Assembly: GCF_047601025.1 (NCBI RefSeq)
Contig: NZ_JASGJZ010000001.1
Coordinates: 4,278,001 to 4,342,000 of the forward strand
Reading direction: 5' to 3'
DNA: 64,000 nucleotides
Source: Pseudorhodoferax sp047601025
Lineage (GTDB): Bacteria; Pseudomonadota; Gammaproteobacteria; Burkholderiales; Burkholderiaceae_C
Program-made: the position numbers and the translations under genes
The notes under the pieces: model-generated
The model's database searches: none
Seen by the model: the letters and a program-made list of their open reading frames with translations, nothing else
What the model was told of the DNA's origin: nothing
Shown here: positions 28,980-37,176 of the stretch, piece after piece
How positions within the stretch are numbered: the first letter of the stretch is position 1
Layout of the letters: every line of letters starts with the position of its first letter

Positions 28980-30331
28980 GTCGATGCGGGCGCGGCGGGC
29001 GGTTCGCCCAGGGTCAGGGTGTCACTGCGCCAGCCCTGGGCGTCGGGCGCGGCGGCGGTGTCGAAGCGGCCGCCGTGCACGGCGGCGATGCGCTGCACGA
29101 CCTGGCGGCCCAGCCCCAGGCCCAGCACTGCGCCGCCGCGCCCGCCGCCGGCGACGGGCGCCGGGGTCCGCGCGGCATCGCGCACCTGCAGCGCCGGCGG
29201 CGGGCCGGGCAGCACGCGGATCTCCACCGCGGAGCCGGGCGGCGTGTGGCCGAGCGCGTTGGCGACCAGGTTGCGCAGCGCGATCTGCAGCAGCACCGGG
29301 TGGCCGTGCACGGGGCAGTGCGCCGGCGCGTCCACGGCCAGCTCGTGCCCGCTGTCGAACGCGGCCTGGGCGTGCTCGGCGGCCACGCCGCGGGCCAGCG
29401 CCGCCAGGTCCAGCGGCTGCGCCGCCTCGGCCAGCTGCAGGCGGCTGGCGCGGGCCAGGGCCAGCAGGTCGTCCATGATCGCGGCGGTGCGCTCGGCGTC
29501 GGCTTCGAGCCGGGCCAGCGCGGCGGCGCGCTGCGCCGGCGCCAGCGGGCCGTGCAGCGAGCCGGCGTGCAGCCGCAGCGAGGCCAGCGGCGTGCGCAGC
29601 TCGTGCGCGAAGGTGTCGGCCAGCTCGCGCTCGCTGCCCAGCGCGGCCTGGTAGCGGCCGGCCAGCGTCTCGATCGCGCCGACCATGGCCTGGAACTCGG
29701 CATGCGGCGGCGCGTGCAGCGGCGCGCCGTGGTGGATGTCCAGCGCGCGCACGCGGGCGCTGAGCACCTTCAGCGGCCGCAGGCCGCGGCGCACCGCCAG
29801 CGTCAGCACCAGCGCGACGATGGGCAGTAGCCACAGGCCGGGCGCGGCCACCTGGCCGGCGATGTCGTCGGCCAGCGCGTCGCGCTCGTCCAGGTCCAGC
29901 AGCACGGCGATCCGGCGGCCGTGGGTGTCGCCGTCCCAGCGCGCGAACACGCGCCAGGGCCGCGCCGGCTGGCCCAGCGCGACGGTGGAGAAGCCGTCGT
30001 CCACCGTGAACGGCGGGGCCGGCGCCGGGCCGGCGCGGGTCAGCACGGCGCCCTGGCCGTCCCAGACGACCACGCTCAGCGACTGCTGGTAGTCGTGCGC
30101 CTTGAGCTCGGGCTTCATGCCCACGGCCGCCGCGTCGGGCCGCTGCGCGAAGCGGGCGTCGCCCTGGGCCAGCAGCAGCGAGGCGACGCTGGCCAGGTGG
30201 CCGTCGGTCAGCTCGTCGGCCTCGTGCACGCCGGTCTTGTAGCCGACCAGCATGAACACCGCCCAGACCACCGCCAGCGCGCCCAGCGTCCAGGCCAGCA
30301 GCTGGCGCTGCAGCGACGGGGTGCGCGTCAT
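28976..30331 (-). CDS. pmrB: Sensor histidine kinase, PmrB/QseC type
   Basis: A 451-residue membrane sensor kinase. It has two membrane helices (about 10-31 and 164-182) flanking a periplasmic region of about 130 residues, a HAMP-like linker (RRGLRPLKVLSARVRAL), the H-box FAHELRTPLASLRLH with His243, an N-box NLVANALGHTPPGS and a G-box LGLGLGRQVVQRIAA. The symbol rests on context: the partner regulator, the PmrA box at 31040 and the eptA target. By sequence alone QseC would be equally fair. Metal or polymyxin sensing is not shown. Confidence 0.82.
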   Translation of the reverse strand: MTRTPSLQRQLLAWTLGALAVVWAVFMLVGYKTGVHEADELTDGHLASVASLLLAQGDARFAQRPDAAAVGMKPELKAHDYQQSLSVVVWDGQGAVLTRAGPAPAPPFTVDDGFSTVALGQPARPWRVFARWDGDTHGRRIAVLLDLDERDALADDIAGQVAAPGLWLLPIVALVLTLAVRRGLRPLKVLSARVRALDIHHGAPLHAPPHAEFQAMVGAIETLAGRYQAALGSERELADTFAHELRTPLASLRLHAGSLHGPLAPAQRAAALARLEADAERTAAIMDDLLALARASRLQLAEAAQPLDLAALARGVAAEHAQAAFDSGHELAVDAPAHCPVHGHPVLLQIALRNLVANALGHTPPGSAVEIRVLPGPPPALQVRDAARTPAPVAGGGRGGAVLGLGLGRQVVQRIAAVHGGRFDTAAAPDAQGWRSDTLTLGEPPAAPAST

Positions 30332-31014
30332 GCCGCGCCGTCCTCCGGCACGAAGTAGCCCACGCCGCGCATGGTCTGGATCAGGCCCTCGCCGAGCTTG
30401 CGGCGCAGGCGGTGCACGTGCACCTCGATGGCATTGCTCTCCAGCACCTGGCCCCAGTGGTAGAGGCTGGCCTCGATCTGCTGGCGCGAGAGCACGCGCG
30501 GGCTGGCCTCCAGCAGCGTCAGCAGCACGCCGAACTCGCGCGCGGACAGCTCCACCGGCTGTCCGTCCAGCCGCACCTGGCGCGCGGCCGGGTCCACCAC
30601 CAGCCGGCCGTGGCGCAGCTGCGGCTGCGAGCGGCCAGCGGCGCGGCGGCGCACGGCGCGCAGCCGGGCGGCCAACTCGTGCGCGTCGAAGGGCTTGGTC
30701 AGATAGTCGTCGGCGCCGGTGTCCAGCGCGTCGATGCGCGCGGCCACCTGGTCGCGCGCGGTCATGATCAGCACCGGCGTGGCCGGGTCCGGCAGGCGGC
30801 CCGGGGCGGCGTGGCGCAGCTGCTGCAGCAGCGTGGCGCCGTCGCCGTCGGGCAGGCCCAGGTCCAGCAGCACCGCGTCGAAGGGCTCGGCGCGCAGCGC
30901 CGCCCAGGCCGGCGCCAGCGCGTCCACGCAATCCACCGCCCAGCCCTGTTGGCCGAGCGTCAGCGCCAGGCCGCTGGAGATGCCTGGGTCGTCTTCCACC
31001 ACGAGTGCCCGCAT
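30328..31014 (-). CDS. pmrA: OmpR-family response regulator, PmrA/QseB type
   Basis: A 228-residue regulator. The receiver domain shows EDD at 7-9, phospho-acceptor Asp51 (LLDLGLPDGDG), the switch threonine in MTARD and KPF. The C-terminal winged helix carries LSAREFGVLLTLLEASPRVLSRQQIEASLY and the VHVHRLRRKLG recognition region. The start overlaps nothing upstream; its stop overlaps the pmrB start. A perfect PmrA-type box lies 26 bases upstream of its ATG and is spaced 11 bases from a -10-like CACAAT, which predicts autoactivation. Confidence 0.85.
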   Translation of the reverse strand: MRALVVEDDPGISSGLALTLGQQGWAVDCVDALAPAWAALRAEPFDAVLLDLGLPDGDGATLLQQLRHAAPGRLPDPATPVLIMTARDQVAARIDALDTGADDYLTKPFDAHELAARLRAVRRRAAGRSQPQLRHGRLVVDPAARQVRLDGQPVELSAREFGVLLTLLEASPRVLSRQQIEASLYHWGQVLESNAIEVHVHRLRRKLGEGLIQTMRGVGYFVPEDGAA

Positions 31015-31022
31015 GGGGGCGG

Positions 31023-31056
31023 ATTGTGCGCGGCCGGCTCTTAAGGATTTCTTAAG
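31023..31056. promoter_or_regulatory. PmrA box in the pmrA/pap2 divergent region
   Basis: CTTAAG-GATTT-CTTAAG (31040-31056) is a perfect pair of direct half-sites with 5-base spacing, matching the known PmrA/BasR box. On the minus strand CACAAT (31028-31023) follows after 11 bases, the spacing common for OmpR/PhoB-family activators, and would start transcription almost at the pmrA ATG. The box also lies 22 bases before the pap2 start, so it may serve both directions. Confidence 0.85.
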
Positions 31057-31078
31057 CACGCGCCCGGAAGCTGCCGGC

Positions 31079-31774
31079 ATGCGAGATCGGCGAGAGAGCT
31101 TTCCGTCCGCCGCGGCCGTGCTGCTGGCCCTGGCGATCCCGGTGCTGTGGGACCTGTCCGGCCTGGACATGGCGCTGGCGCAGCACATGGGCGATGCCGG
31201 CGGCTTCCCGCTGCGCGAGCAGTGGTGGCTGCGCCACGTGTTCCACGACGGCGCGCGCCGGCTGGCATGGGCGTTCGGCTGCGTGCTGTGCCTGGGCGTG
31301 GGCTGGCCGTTCGGGCCGTTGCGCCGGCTGCCGTTCGCGCGGCGGCTGCAGCTGGCCGTCTCGGTGCTGGTGGCCACGGCCAGCGTGTCGCTGCTCAAGG
31401 CCGGCAGCCACGTCAGCTGCCCCTGGGACCTGGCGGCCTTCGGCGGCGTCGCGCGCTACCAGTCGCACTGGCTCGGCTGGTTCAGCAGCGACGGCGGCGC
31501 GGGCCGCTGCTTCCCGGCCGGCCACGCCAGCGCCGGCTTCGCGTTCGTCGCCGGCTGGTTCGCGCTGCGGCGCGACCTGCCGCGCCTGGCCGGCTGGTGG
31601 CTGGCTGCGGCGCTGGCAGCCGGGCTGCTGCTCGGCCTGGTGCAGCAGCTGCGCGGCGCGCATTTCATGAGCCACACGCTGTGGACCGGCTGGGTCTGCT
31701 GGACGGCCGGCTGGGCGGTGGACCTGGCTTTCACGCGGGCGCGGCCCGCGCTTCGACCGGAACCTTCGCGATGA
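31079..31774 (+). CDS. PAP2-family membrane phosphatase linked to eptA
   Basis: A 231-residue inner-membrane acid phosphatase of the PAP2 superfamily with five or six helices. The phosphatase motifs are spread over LLKAGSHVSCPWDLAAFGG (K at start), FPAGHASAGF (motif 2 histidine) and RGAHFMSHTLWTGW (motif 3). The CPWDL variant is typical of the PAP2 proteins encoded beside phosphoethanolamine transferases, including the mobile mcr-1-pap2 pair. Likely substrates are undecaprenyl or lipid A phosphates. Its stop overlaps the eptA start. Confidence 0.88.
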   Translation: MRDRRESFPSAAAVLLALAIPVLWDLSGLDMALAQHMGDAGGFPLREQWWLRHVFHDGARRLAWAFGCVLCLGVGWPFGPLRRLPFARRLQLAVSVLVATASVSLLKAGSHVSCPWDLAAFGGVARYQSHWLGWFSSDGGAGRCFPAGHASAGFAFVAGWFALRRDLPRLAGWWLAAALAAGLLLGLVQQLRGAHFMSHTLWTGWVCWTAGWAVDLAFTRARPALRPEPSR

Positions 31775-33447
31775 TGCTTCGACGACCGATCTCCCCCCTG
31801 TGGCTGGTGCTGGCCGCCAGCGGCTGGATGACGCTGACCGGCAACGCCGCGCTGTGGCAGCGCATGGCGTCGCTGGGCCTGCTGGACGGGCGGCCCGGCT
31901 GGCTGTTCGGCGCCGGGCTGCTGCTGGCCGTATGGGCCTGCCTGGCGGCGCTGCTGGGCGCGCTGGCCTGGCGCGCGAGCCTCAAGCCGGTGGTCATCGT
32001 GCTGCTGTTCGTCACCGCGCTGGCCGGCCACTTCATGCTGCGCTACCGCGTGCTGATGGACCCCGGCATGCTGCTCAACGTGCTGCAGACCGACCGCCGC
32101 GAGGCCGGCGCGCTGATCAGCTGGCCGCTCGTGGCCAGCGTGCTCGGCCTGGCCGCCCTGCCGGCCTGGTGGGTCTGGCGCCAGCCGCTGGCCTACGGCC
32201 GGCTGCGGCGGCAGCTGTGGCGCAACCCGGCGTTCGCGCTGGCGGCGCTGGCGGCGTGCGCGGCGCTGGTGCTGGCGCTGTTCCAGCCGCTGGCGTCGGC
32301 CTCGCGCAACCACAAGGACCTGCGCTACCTGGTCAACCCGGCCTCGTCCATCGTCTCGGCCGCGCGGCTGGCGGCGCGGCCGCTGCAGCGCCCGCGCGGC
32401 CCGCTGCAGGCCATCGGCACGGACGCGCGCCTGCCCGCGCTGGCGGCCGGCATGGCGCCGGCGCGGCCGCGCCTGCTGCTGCTGGTGCTGGGCGAGACCG
32501 CGCGCAGCGACCACTTCGGCCTGAACGGCTACCCGCGGCCGACCACGCCGGCGCTGCAGCAGGCCGGGGTGCTGAGCTTTCGCAACGCCTGGTCCTGCGG
32601 CACCAGCACGGCCGAATCGGTGCCCTGCATGTTCTCGCACCTGCCGCGCGCGGAGTACCTGGCCCGCAGCGGCGACTACGAGACGCTGCTGGACGTGCTG
32701 CAGCGCGCCGGCCTGGCGGTGCTGTGGCTGGACAACCAGGCCGGCTGCAAGGGCGTGTGCGAGCGGGTGCCCAACGCAGTGGTGGACGCCGGCCGCTGCC
32801 CCGACGGCGAATGCCTGGACGGCGCGATGCTGGACGGGCTGGAGCAGCGCCTGGCCACGCTCGACCCGGCGCGGCGCGCGCGCGGCATCGTCGTCGTGCT
32901 GCACCAGATGGGCAGCCACGGCCCGGCCTACGCGCGCCGCTCGCCGCCCGAGGACAAGCGCTTCCTGCCCGAATGCACCAGCACCGCGTTGCAGGACTGC
33001 GACCACGCGGCGCTGATCAATGCCTACGACAACTCGATCGCCTACACCGACCGCTTCCTCGGCGAGGCCATCGCCTGGCTGCAGCGCAACCCGACCGGCA
33101 CCGACAACGCGCTGATGTACGTGTCCGACCACGGCGAGTCGCTGGGCGAGGGCAACCTGTTCCTGCACGGCATGCCCTACGCGATCGCGCCGGACGTGCA
33201 GAAGCACGTGCCGTGGATTACCTGGCTGGCGCCGGGCTTCGCGCAGGCCGACGGCTTGTCGCCGGAATGCCTGCGCGGCCGGGCCGACACGCGCGTCTCG
33301 CACGACGACTACTTCCACTCGGTGCTGGGCCTGATGGCCGTGCAGACCAGCGCCTACCGGCTCGCGCACGACGCCTACGCGCCGTGCCGCGAGGAGGGGC
33401 AGTGGGCTGGGCAGCCGGCCGAGCCGCGGCCGGCGCGCGCGTCGTAG
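31771..33447 (+). CDS. eptA: Lipid A phosphoethanolamine transferase EptA
   Basis: A 558-residue inner-membrane enzyme that moves phosphoethanolamine from phosphatidylethanolamine to lipid A phosphates, lowering surface charge and polymyxin binding. Five N-terminal helices (to about residue 180) are followed by the periplasmic alkaline-phosphatase-fold domain with metal ligand in LVLGETARSDHFG, the nucleophile Thr280 in SCGTSTAESVPCMFS, the cysteine pairs of the family and SDHGESLGE near the C-terminus. An ATGATG start overlaps the pap2 stop. All catalytic elements look intact. Confidence 0.95.
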   Translation: MMLRRPISPLWLVLAASGWMTLTGNAALWQRMASLGLLDGRPGWLFGAGLLLAVWACLAALLGALAWRASLKPVVIVLLFVTALAGHFMLRYRVLMDPGMLLNVLQTDRREAGALISWPLVASVLGLAALPAWWVWRQPLAYGRLRRQLWRNPAFALAALAACAALVLALFQPLASASRNHKDLRYLVNPASSIVSAARLAARPLQRPRGPLQAIGTDARLPALAAGMAPARPRLLLLVLGETARSDHFGLNGYPRPTTPALQQAGVLSFRNAWSCGTSTAESVPCMFSHLPRAEYLARSGDYETLLDVLQRAGLAVLWLDNQAGCKGVCERVPNAVVDAGRCPDGECLDGAMLDGLEQRLATLDPARRARGIVVVLHQMGSHGPAYARRSPPEDKRFLPECTSTALQDCDHAALINAYDNSIAYTDRFLGEAIAWLQRNPTGTDNALMYVSDHGESLGEGNLFLHGMPYAIAPDVQKHVPWITWLAPGFAQADGLSPECLRGRADTRVSHDDYFHSVLGLMAVQTSAYRLAHDAYAPCREEGQWAGQPAEPRPARAS

Positions 33448-33476
33448 CCTGGGGGCGTGGTGCCCCGGTGGCAGCG

Positions 33477-33501
33477 CGGCGGCCCGGCGTTGGGGCCGCC
33501 G
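33477..33501. terminator. Hairpin between convergent eptA and ggt
   Basis: CGGCGGCCC (33477-33485) and GGGCCGCCG (33493-33501) form a perfect 9-pair stem with a 7-base loop in the 63-base gap. A smaller hairpin GGGGC-GTGGT-GCCCC stands just left of it. No T-run is present. Confidence 0.45.
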
Positions 33502-33510
33502 GACGGCTGG

Positions 33511-35469
33511 CTACAGCGCCCCGTCGCCGAGCACGATGCCTTCGCGGCGCGGGTCCACGCCGCCTTCGAGCATCCAGCGCCCGTCCTTCTGCACGCGCAT
33601 GATCGTGGAGACGCCGCTGGACTGCGGCGATGTGGAGACCGTGTGGCCCAGCGCCTGCAGGCCGGCCACCAGCGCCGAGGTGTCCAGCGCGGTGTTGGAC
33701 CCGTCGACGCTCGTCGTGGGGCTGTTGCTGGCGCCGAAGTCCACCAGCGAGGTCGCCTGCTGCGCGTCCAGGCCCCAGTCCAGCGCGCCGACCACGGTCT
33801 TCAGCACGTACTGGATGATGGTGCCGCCGCCGGGCGAGCCGGTGGCCATCAGGAAGTCGCCCGGCGCGGTGCCGCGGAACACCAGCGTGGGTGCCATCGT
33901 GCTGCGCGGGCGCTTGCCGGGCGCCACGCGGTTGGCGATCGGCGTGCCGTTGGCATCCACCGGCTGGGCCGAGAAGTCGGTCAGCTGGTTGGTCAGCAGG
34001 AAGCCGTTGGTCATGTGGAACGAGCCCATGCTCGACTCCACGGTCGAGGTGACCGAGGCCACGTTGCCGTAGGCGTCGACGATCGAGAAATGCGTGGTGC
34101 CGTTCTCCGGCGTGGTGTCGCGGCCCAGCGGCACGTCGCCCAGGTCGCCGGCGGCGGCCGTGCCCATGCTGCGGTTCATGTCGATCAGCGCGGCGCGGCT
34201 GCGCAGGTAGTTCTTGTCCAGCATGGTGGACACGCCGGCGCCCGGCAGCGGGATGTAGTCGGTGTCGGCCACGTACTTGTCGCGGTCGGCGTAGGCCAGG
34301 CGCTCGGCTTCGGACACCAGGTGCACGCCGGCCACGGCGGGCACGCCGCCTTCGTTGGCCGGGTTCAGCGGCGGGTACAGCGAGAGGTTGAAGTTCTCCA
34401 GGATGCCCAGTGTCTGCGCGATCGCGATGCCGCCGGAGGACGGCGGCGCCATCGTGCAGACGTAGTAGGCGTTGCGGTAGGTGGTGCAGACCGGGTCGCG
34501 CTTCTTGGGCTGGTAGCGGGCCAGGTCGGCCATGGTGATCAGGCCCGGCGTGATCGGCGTGCGCGCGGCGTCGTCGCCCACGCTCTGGCCGACCTTGGCG
34601 ACGATGGCCTCGGCGATGGGGCCGGTGTGCAGCGCGTTGGCGCCCTGGGCGGCCAGCGCCTTGAGCGTCTCGGCATAGGGCTGGTTGGTGGTGGTGGTGC
34701 CGGCCGCCCTGGGCGTGCCGTCGGCGTTGAAGTAGGCGGCCACCGCGTTGGCGTCCAGCCGCAGGCTGGTGGCGCTGCCGCTGATGGCGTCGCCCATGCG
34801 CCGCGGGATCGCGTAGCCGGTGGCCGCCAGGGTGATGCCTTCGTCGAACAGCTGGTTCCAGCGCAGCCGGCCGTGCTCCTTCTGGGCCATCTCCAGCATG
34901 CGCATCACGCCCGGCACGCCGATCGAGCGGCCGCTGCGGCGTGCGCTGGGCACCGGCGCGGGCGAGCCGGCGTCGGCCTGGTCCTGGCGCACCAGGTAGT
35001 AGCCGGTGGCGGCCGCGGGGGCGGTCTCGCGGCCGTCGTAGGCGGTGACCTTCCTGCTGGACGCGTCGTAGTACAGCATGAACGCGCTGCCCGCGACGGT
35101 GCTGGACTGCGGTTCCACCAGCCCCAGCACGGCCTGCACCGCCACCGCCGCATCGGCCGCGGTACCGCCCGCGCGCAGCACCTCGCAGCCGGCCTTGGTG
35201 GCCAGCGGCGTGTTGGCCACGACCATGTAGCTGCTGGAGTACTTGGCCGTGTAGCCCAGCCGGTAGCCGGAGGACGGCTCGGGCGCCGCCGGGTCGCCGG
35301 CCTGGCCGGAGCCGACGATGACGGGCGAGCCGTTGCCCGCCAGGATCGAGCAGCTGTTGACGTTGGTGTCGACGATCAGCCCGTCGCCGTCGCCACCGCA
35401 GGCGGCGAGCAGGGCCGCGAGCGTGACGGGGGTGGCGATCCACAGGGTGGTGCGCAAGGGGGGTCTCAT
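33511..35469 (-). CDS. ggt: Gamma-glutamyltranspeptidase (lipoprotein form)
   Basis: GGT cleaves the gamma-glutamyl bond of glutathione in the periplasm and is made as a self-cleaving Ntn hydrolase. The 652-residue precursor has the large-subunit start VVANTPLATKAGCEVLRAGGTAADAAVA (in segments), and the cleavage site and nucleophile Thr458 in NGTTHFSIVDAYGN. The glycine-rich FLMATGSPGGGTI loop is also kept. The N-terminus (TLAALLAACGG) has a good lipobox with Cys24, so it is probably membrane-anchored rather than soluble. The ATG at 35469 is preferred to a start 12 codons upstream. Confidence 0.93.
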   Translation of the reverse strand: MRPPLRTTLWIATPVTLAALLAACGGDGDGLIVDTNVNSCSILAGNGSPVIVGSGQAGDPAAPEPSSGYRLGYTAKYSSSYMVVANTPLATKAGCEVLRAGGTAADAAVAVQAVLGLVEPQSSTVAGSAFMLYYDASSRKVTAYDGRETAPAAATGYYLVRQDQADAGSPAPVPSARRSGRSIGVPGVMRMLEMAQKEHGRLRWNQLFDEGITLAATGYAIPRRMGDAISGSATSLRLDANAVAAYFNADGTPRAAGTTTTNQPYAETLKALAAQGANALHTGPIAEAIVAKVGQSVGDDAARTPITPGLITMADLARYQPKKRDPVCTTYRNAYYVCTMAPPSSGGIAIAQTLGILENFNLSLYPPLNPANEGGVPAVAGVHLVSEAERLAYADRDKYVADTDYIPLPGAGVSTMLDKNYLRSRAALIDMNRSMGTAAAGDLGDVPLGRDTTPENGTTHFSIVDAYGNVASVTSTVESSMGSFHMTNGFLLTNQLTDFSAQPVDANGTPIANRVAPGKRPRSTMAPTLVFRGTAPGDFLMATGSPGGGTIIQYVLKTVVGALDWGLDAQQATSLVDFGASNSPTTSVDGSNTALDTSALVAGLQALGHTVSTSPQSSGVSTIMRVQKDGRWMLEGGVDPRREGIVLGDGAL

Positions 35470-35572
35470 GGGGCGTCTTCTCCAGGGTTGAACGGGCCTG
35501 CGCACCGCGATGGGCGCAGGGGCGCATGGGAAGCACCGAATGTGCCAGTGGCCGCCCGGCGGCGCCTGGGGT

Positions 35573-36481
35573 TCAACCCTTGGCCGGCAGCCGCAGCGCG
35601 CCGGCCGCCAGCGCCGTGCCGAGCAGGATCAGCGCGCCGCAGCCCAGCATGGCCGGCGTCAGCGGTTCGTCCAGCAGCAGCGTGCCGTACAGCACGCCGA
35701 ACACCGGCACGACGAAGGTGACCGTCAGCGTGCGCGCCGGGCCCATGCTGGCGATTAGCCGGAAGAACAGCACGTAGGCCAGCGCCGTGCACAGCACGCC
35801 CACGGCCGCCAGGCTGCCGATGGCCGCGGCGCTGGGCGCGCGCGCCGGCCACAGCCACAGCGCCGGCAGCGCCAGCCCCAGCGTGGCGCCGAGCTGGCTG
35901 CCGGTGGCCAGCACCAGCGGCGGCACCGTGCCGAGGTGGCGCTTGATGAAGCTGGCCGCCAGCGCGTAGCAGATGCAGGCCGCCAGGCAGGCCAGCACGG
36001 CCCAGCCGGTGGCCGCGGCGCCGGCCCGGGGCGTGAAGCTGGCCTTGTTCCAGGCCAGCAGCGCCACGCCGACGAAGCCCAGCGCCAGCCCCAGGCTGCG
36101 CGCGGCGCCGGGCCGCTCGTGCAGCCAGGCCCAGGCCACCAGGGCGCCGAACAGCGGCACGGTGGCATTCAGGATCGCCGACAGGCCGGTCGGGATGAAC
36201 AGCACCGCATACGCGTACAGCGCGAACGGGATGCCCGAGTTCAGCACGCCGACGAACAGCACCGGCCAGCGGTGCCGCGCCAGTTCGCGCAGCAGGCCGC
36301 GCCGCCACAGCAGCGGCAGCAGGCAGGCCGCCGCGATGGCCACGCGCGCGGCCGCGGTCGGCAGCGGGCCGAGTTCCAGCGCGGCCTGGCGCATGAACAG
36401 GAAGGAGGCGCCCCACAGCGCCGACAGCGCCAGGAACTCGCCGATCCAGCGCGGCGGCGCGCCCGCGCTGCCGCCGCTCAA
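35573..36481 (-). CDS. EamA/DMT-family transporter
   Basis: A 302-residue inner-membrane carrier with ten predicted helices and two EamA repeats (WIGEFLALSALWGASFLFMRQ and GWAVLACLAACICYALAASFIK). No ATG or GTG precedes the first helix; a TTG at 36481 follows GGGAGG at 4 bases and overlaps the ogt stop (TTGA), so it is taken as the start. Many relatives export amino acids or nucleosides; the substrate here is unknown. Translation is coupled to ogt, which is an odd partner. Confidence 0.85.
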   Translation of the reverse strand: MSGGSAGAPPRWIGEFLALSALWGASFLFMRQAALELGPLPTAAARVAIAAACLLPLLWRRGLLRELARHRWPVLFVGVLNSGIPFALYAYAVLFIPTGLSAILNATVPLFGALVAWAWLHERPGAARSLGLALGFVGVALLAWNKASFTPRAGAAATGWAVLACLAACICYALAASFIKRHLGTVPPLVLATGSQLGATLGLALPALWLWPARAPSAAAIGSLAAVGVLCTALAYVLFFRLIASMGPARTLTVTFVVPVFGVLYGTLLLDEPLTPAMLGCGALILLGTALAAGALRLPAKG

Positions 36482-37005
36482 GCGGCCTCCCGCCGCAGCA
36501 GGGCCTGCGCCCGCTCCAGGCGCAGCAGTGCTTCCTTGCGCGCCAGGCCGCCGGCGTAGCCCGTCAGCGCGCCGCCGGCGCCCAGCACGCGGTGGCAGGG
36601 CACGACCACGCTGACCGGGTTGCGGCCGACCGCGGCGCCGACGGCGCGCGCCGCCGCCGGCCGGCCGAGCGCCGTGGCCAGCGCGCCGTAGCCGCTGGTG
36701 GCGCCCGGGCCGATGGCCAGCAGCGCCTGCCACACGGCCTGCTGGAAGGCGGTGCCGCCCGACAGGTCCAGCGGCAGGTCGAAGCGGCTGCGCTGGCCGG
36801 CGAAATACGCCTGCAGCTGCTGCCGGGCGGCCAGCAGCACCGGATGGCGCAGTGCCTGCGGCCAGCGCGCGATGGTGGCGGCGTCGGGCTGGTGGCGCTG
36901 GCCGTCGAACCAGGCGCCGTTCAGGCCGCGGTCGCTGGCCGCCAGCAGCATGGGGCCGAGCGGGGTGTCGATGTGCTGGCGCACCGTGGACGGATCGAAT
37001 CGCAT
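36478..37005 (-). CDS. ogt: Methylated-DNA--protein-cysteine methyltransferase
   Basis: This suicide enzyme moves alkyl groups from O6-alkylguanine to its own cysteine. The product is 175 residues from the ATG at 37005; an in-frame GTG at 37041 would add 12 residues and no ribosome-binding site decides between them. The active site reads NPVSVVVPCHRVLGAGG, with the GYGALATALGRPAAARAVGAA helix ahead of it, as in Ogt/AGT. It lies downstream of the Ada/AlkA fusion gene on the same strand, with a hairpin in the gap. Confidence 0.94.
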   Translation of the reverse strand: MRFDPSTVRQHIDTPLGPMLLAASDRGLNGAWFDGQRHQPDAATIARWPQALRHPVLLAARQQLQAYFAGQRSRFDLPLDLSGGTAFQQAVWQALLAIGPGATSGYGALATALGRPAAARAVGAAVGRNPVSVVVPCHRVLGAGGALTGYAGGLARKEALLRLERAQALLRREAA

Positions 37006-37069
37006 GGTGTCAGAAGCCGTGGATGAATCGACCGCGCCCACGACGGGGGGCGCCGGGCCGCAGGCCGCC

Positions 37070-37089
37070 GCCCTGGCGCGTGCCAGGGC
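37070..37089. terminator. Hairpin between the ada/alkA gene and ogt
   Basis: GCCCTGGC (37070-37077) and GCCAGGGC (37082-37089) form a perfect 8-pair stem with a 4-base loop GCGT. There is no T-run on the minus strand, so it may attenuate rather than end transcription from the repair gene into ogt. Confidence 0.35.
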
Positions 37090-37176
37090 ACGGACTGCAA
37101 CGCCTGCAGGTGGCTGGGCGTCCCCCGGCCCGCCGGGCCAGGCCCGGGGTGCGGCGATGAAGGTGCGGACAGGTGG

